Assembly (NCBI RefSeq): GCF_000204055.1
Contig: NW_006768820.1
Location: forward strand, 366,869 to 430,868
DNA from: Melampsora larici-populina 98AG31
Taxonomy: Eukaryota > Basidiomycota > Pucciniomycetes > Pucciniales > Melampsoraceae
Length of the DNA: 64,000 bases
Direction: 5' to 3'
Below the pieces are notes generated by a model. The model was not told the origin of the DNA, did not search any database, and saw nothing but the letters and a program-made list of their open reading frames with translations. Each line of letters opens with the position of its first letter. Within the stretch, counting starts at the first letter, position 1. Shown here piece after piece: positions 58,732 to 64,000 of this stretch. A program made the position numbers and the translations under genes.

Positions 58732-60424
58732 TTAGAAGTCCGACTCTTCATCATCTCCTGATTCTTCATTGTCCGACGTCTCTTGCAAACTTATCAATTT
58801 TGTAATAATCTCTTCCTGGGTTTGGAGCTCGTCATGGGCTTTATCTAACTGCGCTCGAAGTCTTTTCACTTCGAGTCCCAGGCTAGTAACTTGATCTTTG
58901 ACATCATTAAATGTAGATATCTTCTTTTCCAAGAATACCATCGATTCTTGAAGTTTATGAAGGGCACTGTCTGTTGCAGATTGTGCCATGAGTCAGAATA
59001 TATGTTTGAGATACTCAAACCAATGCAACACACCTTGTGACTTTGCTTTTGCTTGTCCAGTTAAAACCTCCGAAGCCAACTTTGTGGCTGTGTCGACTTT
59101 TCTTGTCAAGACAGCTATAGTTTCCTCTAAAGCAAAGACTAAAGTGTTTCCATGTCAATTGGGGCCGGGAGAACGCAGAGATCAATCAGTGAGACATACT
59201 TTTGTCTTGTTGTTGTCTTTCATGCAGGAACACATCCACGCCGTTCATCTGCTTTCCATGATTGGTGATTGGGCATATCTCACTCCCTGTCACTGCAACC
59301 CAGCAAGAAAAGACTTCAAACTTTGATACATTTAACTGAAAAAGGTGAGCAAGAAAACTTACTTATATTTTCTGTTTCGAAGACATCACCTTGTGAAAAC
59401 GTCATCAAGTCGCAAGCACTTCCTGCGGCTTCTGTGTTTGGAACAACCTTCACATCTGATTGTACATCAATCAGCTTCTCGTCCGTATCTTCCAAATTCG
59501 ATTCTGCTGGTGGTGTCGGATGGGCGAGTTGCAAGGTATTTTGATCATTGTCTAAAAAAATCGTGGGATTCAAGTAAGGTTTACCGGATTTGGGAATATA
59601 AGGTGATACATTTGTAATGGAAGAGGCAGATGCTCCAGGCGCTTTGGGTTCTTCTTGCTCATCTCCATCGCCAATAACCTGCTTCTTCGCACCAGAAAGG
59701 TACACAAAGGGATGGTAAATTACAGGCCTGTGTCAGCGTGGCTCATGAATACTAGAAGGCGATAATTGTGAGGAAAGAGACTTACTTTTGATTTTTTGAG
59801 GGGTTCGACAATAGTTGGTTGAACTGAGCGGACACCTATAGAGTCAATAAAGTAATGATATGTGAATTTTGATGATTAGTCTCCTTGTGCTATGATGATA
59901 TGTACCTTTTGCAACTCGTCTTTTTGCTTGGGGTTTGTCCTCGAAGGATACAGATCTCTTCCCCAGATGACCAGTCTCCGCCAAACTGAGCTTTGAGGGC
60001 ATTCTCGAACGTCGATTTTGTGACGGAAGTGATTGTTGGTCTAGCAACCCAGAACCGCTACAGTCGGTAACAAGTCGAGATCCAGCTGCTTCTGAGTTGC
60101 GAGTCGCAGTGTTAGATCCAGATTGTGTGACGCCAAGCTTTGTTGAGGATGGATTCTTAGGTTTTGGGAATACTGGTTTGCAAGGATGTGAGATCATTTA
60201 TATCAGCTATGAATCTTAACAAGTTCTCTGCTTCATGAAGATCATAACGTTCAAAGCGAGATGTACTTACTATGAGGCTGCATCTCGCGCACAATATCTG
60301 CAATGTCAGATTTATGAAGAGAGCCACTAACCGCTCGTTTTGGATGATGTATGCGTAACCAATCGAGCATCATTTGCTTTCCGACTCCTGGAGTATCCGG
60401 GTCTAGAACTACTGGATTAGACAT
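58732..60424 (-). CDS. Transposon-borne SAP-like and coiled-coil protein
   Basis: Starts at the ATG at 60424. The first exon has a SAP-like helix pair (MMLDWLRIHHPKRAVSGSLH followed by KSDIADIVREM), a motif used to bind AT-rich DNA. Following exons are disordered and basic, with LGKRSVSFEDKPQAKRRVAK. Next is a Pro/Ser-rich exon near 59,690-59,390 and short helical exons (LALEETIAVLTRKVDTATKL). The last exon (58,989-58,732) is a coiled coil (LGLEVKRLRAQLDKAHDELQ) with an acidic tail (DNEESGDDEESDF). The order disordered basic region, coiled coil, acidic tail is shared with the gene at 54,713, suggesting relatedness or a common role such as binding the subterminal repeats. Joins are approximate. 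Confidence 0.55.
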
Positions 60425-60654
60425 TGTGAGATTTTGTAAATATCTTCAAGGTGATCAAGATGGAGTGTGATGTGGTCATTTAGATCGGTTCATGATGGAA
60501 TCGCGAGTTGTACATTAATTCGATAGAAAAACGATGAAGATCTGAGTGTTGATGAGTTGCGATGAACAGTGAGCCAGAACACGCCATGTTTAAAATTTGT
60601 GAGCTTGGTTACACACTCCAGACTTATGTAAATTTTTGTATTAAAATCATTTTC

Positions 60655-60908
60655 GAAATCTGTATGTATATTTACGTAACCTGATTCATTTGTCAAAATT
60701 GACATAGATCCCTTACAATCTGACTACGCTGCCAGCATCTTTCTTGCCCAAAGGCTTCATCAATGTGTATATCACTTTACCATTGTATCTTGGGTCATCT
60801 GTACATACATTATTTTTGTAATGAGATTAGTTTTGAAATGTGTGATCTGATTTTTGTATTAAAATCATTTTTGAAATCTGTACGGCATACATTAAATTTT
60901 TTGTAGTG
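60655..60908. repeat. CACTA right terminal inverted repeat (254 bp)
   Basis: Reverse complement of 44667-44920, with two substitutions. Just inside it, at about 60,627-60,654, part of the tip (ATGATTTTAATACAAAAAT in reverse complement) is repeated directly, as subterminal repeats of CACTA elements often are. Confidence 0.9.
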
Positions 60909-60911
60909 AGA
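60909..60911. repeat. Target-site duplication, right (AGA)
   Basis: AGA directly follows the right tip GTAGTG and matches 44664-44666. Confidence 0.75.
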
Positions 60912-62761
60912 TAAAAGCTGGTCGATATTTGCAGTCACAAATTCTTCTGAAAACGATCATAGTTTTAATCAATACAAGGATAAATAGGGTAGGGGAAGCG
61001 GATGAGGGTTGAACAAAATGAAGGCTAAAAGGTGGTCTTACCATCGATGAAGGGTGAGAAAGGCGAAGGAAATGATCCAGACGAGAATAATCCTGGGATC
61101 CGGTTCACAGCTGCACTGTTGTTCAGAGTTTGATTAGCTATGTTTTAGGGAATTATTCGACAACAGGTATTGCTTACAATAAATGTTCATATTCTACTGC
61201 ACGTAAGCAGTCTAGGGAATTTGATGAAGATGCACATCCGGTATAATTGACAATTTTGTCATAAATTGGTTGACCCGCGCCAGAAGATAAAGCTTTCAAG
61301 AAAAAGAATTCGATGAGTAAGAGAAGACTGTAGTTTTTTTGCGTGTCGATGGCTTACTTTCTACCGGGAAGGCTGAACCGGATTCACAGATCGCAGCGCG
61401 AAAAAGACCTTCGTTATCACCATTGTTGATGAGAAGATGGTATGAGACCGCGATCGCTCCGGCTTAAGTTGCATAACACAAATTCAGGGCTGTAGTCTCT
61501 GAGAAAAGAGTCATTCATTTCTACTCACACGATTCGCCAAATATTGTGACTTTGGATGGATCGCCTCCGAATTCAGAAATGTATTTCTGAAGGACAGAAG
61601 GATAGACTCAGAGTTCATATATAGTGAAACTATCAGGAAATGTAATGGGACTCACTTGAACCCACTTCATGGCCAAGCGCTGATCTTTGAGGCCGAGATT
61701 TCCAACCCCAGCTTCCCCGACCTCGCGTCCACCTAAAAATCCAAAGGCCTGTGTATCCGAGTAGACGATCGATGAGGAAAACAGTAAAAGACTTTTTTTG
61801 ATGTGAACAGATATGGTAGATTGGATGGCAAAGTGTACATACGTTGAGACGATAATTTGGGGCCACAAAGATAACAGGCTGACCCATCTGTACACTTTTC
61901 TCAACTAAACTGTTTCCTCTTAAAAGGGAAGAATAACCGGTAGTAAAATCGCCAGGGACTGTTTCGAGTGAACTTGGTCAGATTTTCATGGATGACTCTG
62001 TATTGAGATCATCTCTTGATCTTGGGAGAGGATGGTACTCACATATCCAGAACATCACTGGAAGCCGATCTGTGGGCTGGGTGTTTTTCGGAACAAGAAC
62101 CTGGTTCAAACAAGGTCAGGGAGTCCATATCGCTGTCCAAATTTGACGAGCACTCCAACTCACATCGAGTGTTAAGCAATCCTCGTGACCTCCGATGCCC
62201 GGCGCGTAGAACGGCAATTTGTCGAGAATGTCGGCTCCCAAGCCAATAGCATCATTGAAGATGTTTCCTCCGCCCGTTATGGATTGTTGTGGGCAGGCGG
62301 GCGGTGGTCCCTGCCAGGCACATGAGGAAGAGTCATGATATGATAAGTATTATTCATTTCATGTCCTCAGCAGCCTGCACCAGGGTATGATGGACAAACC
62401 GTAGCGTCGAAATTGGGATATTGGCCAAGAGGTGGAATCGGATTGGTAAGTCGTCGATTTCCAAGTGGAGGTTCAGCCTTTCAAGAGGCGCCGTTGAAGA
62501 AATCGTCAAGAATCGTCATCATTCTGAGCTTTCTACTATCTGAGTTGTGCTGTACCGATGGAGAGAAAAACCTACAAATGGAATGCCGTAGAAGCTATCA
62601 ACTCCGCCGCTCGAAGCGCCTTGAAAGTCGCCGTAGTCAAGAGTGACATGTGGCCCGGGGAGATCAATGAGAGGATTTTTGGCACTGGGGGCGAATAGGC
62701 CGAGGCTTAAAGGTATCGCGGACAATAAGGGAATCGCTCCTGTCAAGAGTAGAAGCGCCAT
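60912..62761 (-). pseudogene. Type-B carboxylesterase/lipase, truncated by the CACTA element
   Basis: The gene starts at an ATG at 62761 with a signal peptide (MALLLLTGAIPLLSAIPLSL) and runs through about ten short exons. Landmarks: SFYGIPFAEPPLGNRRL, GHEDCLTLDV, QPVIFVAPNYRLN, GFLGGREVGEAGVGNLGLKD, then the nucleophile elbow FGESSGAIAV, ESGSAFPVE and PFSPFIDGEEFVTANIDQLL. Coding sequence stops at the CACTA tip in mid exon. The acid and His of the catalytic triad and the whole C-terminal third are missing, and do not resume left of the element. Without the insertion it would be a secreted esterase of about 550 residues. Confidence 0.8.
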
Positions 62762-64000
62762 GACTCCGTGATCCTGTTGACATACAAAAGCTGGTCACTC
62801 TATGTAGGAAAGGTTCTATGGTGCTCACCTTGGGCAGGCTGGTGGATTTTGTCAGAGTTATACACATCCGATTGCGCATGACGCGGGAGGCGATATTCGC
62901 TTCTGTTATCCATACGTCTTTGGCCTGTGCAAGCGAGTTAGAGTTGTTCTGAAAGCCAAAGAACGGGATCTGCTTTCAATACTGACGTCTATCCTGGTGA
63001 GCATGTAGAACCGACATCTTCAACAGGAATATAATCATGTGATATAGACTGGCCATCGTGAATCCAAAAGATATGGGAAATCTTTCGCTCGGCTTCTCAC
63101 CTAGCTGAGATGTGAAGAACGTGTTGAGCAAAGATCTTGAAATCGCCGTTGGAAAGAGGGCGCTCGTGTTATAAGGCGCTGAGGCTGAATATAGATCAAC
63201 CTCTTGCCATGGTAAGACATGCGAAAGTTTCAAATCAGCTCCAGTTCAGCAGGACGAACATGCTATGTGCAGGCAAAGAACTTTTGTCTGCACTCATCGC
63301 CTGTTGATTTGACTAGCGACTTTCAGTCTGTTGTTCGAAACAATCCTCGTGCTTGAACCAGGTCGGCTACTTTGTGTAGGTGAACACAACAACGCGTCCA
63401 ATTGTAAATCTCTTGGAGCATTGCTTCGAGTTCTAGTGAAGCAAACCGCGCAACACCACTTGATGAGCTTCATTGAGGAACCCGTTATGCAGAATGGTCT
63501 TGAGCTAGGCAGCAAAACACAAGCAGCATTCATCGAAATGCCATCAACACTCTGCTTAGCATCTACGTCAAGCTTTCTGTGTGAGTCAGTGACCAGGAGA
63601 CATCTATGCTGAGCTTGGCTAGACGATATTAAATTTCTTTGCATGGAGTTCATCCCGACCATCAGGTGTTGGTTGTGCTTGATGAACAGGGTCCAATGAT
63701 TATAGAGAACAAGAGATGTCAGCGCGGGGCATGAAGCCATTCTCCCCAACAAAAGATGGTAAGTAGATAAAGTCATTATGACAAGACAATCTGGAACAAA
63801 TTTGGCGTCGCACGAAGACTATCATACCAGCATAGAAGAAATGGCTTCTGGTGTCAAAGGCAGTGAGAGACAACATCAACAGTGAAGCAATGGTCATCTG
63901 CAATTGGTTTCCTATGGATAACTCTTATACAGATCTGCAGCCCGTTATCAACATGAAGAATTGCAACGGGATATAACGCAGCCCATACTGCTTCATAATC
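62762..64000. other. Region upstream of the esterase, no supported gene
   Basis: Frames such as 63294-63776 and 62976-63233 on the minus strand show no domain or splice chain that I can defend. Confidence 0.4.

Larger units (their letters stand above)
44667..60908. mobile_element. Complete 16.2-kb EnSpm/CACTA transposon with multi-gene cargo
   Basis: The element begins CACTACAAAAAATTTAATG and ends with its inverted copy, the classical CACTA tip. The terminal inverted repeats are 254 bp long with two mismatches and no gaps, and AGA flanks both sides. It contains a plus-strand Tnp2-type transposase (47037-50517), a 274-residue plus-strand gene (45667-46491), a minus-strand multi-exon gene with a SAP-like motif (50799-53770), a plus-strand coiled-coil gene (54713-56072), a minus-strand single-exon gene (56996-57787) and a minus-strand SAP-like/coiled-coil gene (58732-60424). 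The near-identity of the ends and the open frames suggest recent activity. Fungal CACTA elements usually encode one or two proteins, so the cargo is unusual. Confidence 0.88.

Noticed and set aside
44667..60908. The idea that the long repeats are LTRs of a retrotransposon
   Set aside because: They are inverted, not direct, begin with CACTA, have a 3-bp duplication and enclose a DDE transposase rather than reverse transcriptase.

Overview
This window looks like a nuclear contig of a basidiomycete, most probably a rust fungus (Pucciniales, Melampsora- or Puccinia-like). It is AT-rich. Most genes are split by many short introns with GTAAGT-type donors, and they include a rust-style GH7 cellulase, a multi-exon secreted protein and several DNA transposons. 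The lineage call is inference. I assembled exon joins by hand from splice signals. Where stated, the joined exons sum to an exact multiple of three and read through without a stop.

Layout. 1-5.7 kb: a partial unknown gene, a TA-flanked MITE, and a divergent pair (a Gon7-like small protein and a SAP30BP/HCNGP homologue). 5.8-7 kb: an eight-exon secreted protein with a double-psi-barrel-like pattern. 8.8-10.7 kb: a divergent pair, DNAJC17/Cwf23 and TIM13, the latter lacking one of its four signature cysteines. 12.8-15.4 kb: a five-finger CCCH protein of the ZC3H3 type. 16-21.2 kb: gene-poor DNA with four inverted-repeat elements and a possible LTR remnant. 21.8-25.2 kb: a Tbf1-type telobox protein. 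26.2-26.6 kb: minisatellites. 26.8-33.5 kb: a compact housekeeping block of SYP1/FCHO (F-BAR plus mu-homology), EMC5 and NIF3, with EMC5 and NIF3 divergent. 34.8-36.4 kb: GH7 cellobiohydrolase. 37.9-40.2 kb: a ten-exon membrane oxidoreductase-like protein. 40.2-44.2 kb: little that can be called.

The outstanding object is 44,667-60,908, a 16.2-kb EnSpm/CACTA transposon. It starts and ends with CACTACAAAAAA, has 254-bp terminal inverted repeats that differ at only two positions, and is flanked by the 3-bp repeat AGA. It carries an apparently intact Tnp2-type DDE transposase and at least five other genes on both strands. Two of these have a SAP-like motif and two are coiled-coil proteins. This amount of cargo is far more than the two genes of a textbook CACTA element.

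The two flanks of the element do not belong together. On the right it cuts an exon of a type-B carboxylesterase after the catalytic serine. On the left lies only the 3' end of a homogentisate 1,2-dioxygenase gene. Neither gene finds its other half in the window. This suggests recombination between two copies of the element, one-sided deletion, or an assembly join through the repeat.
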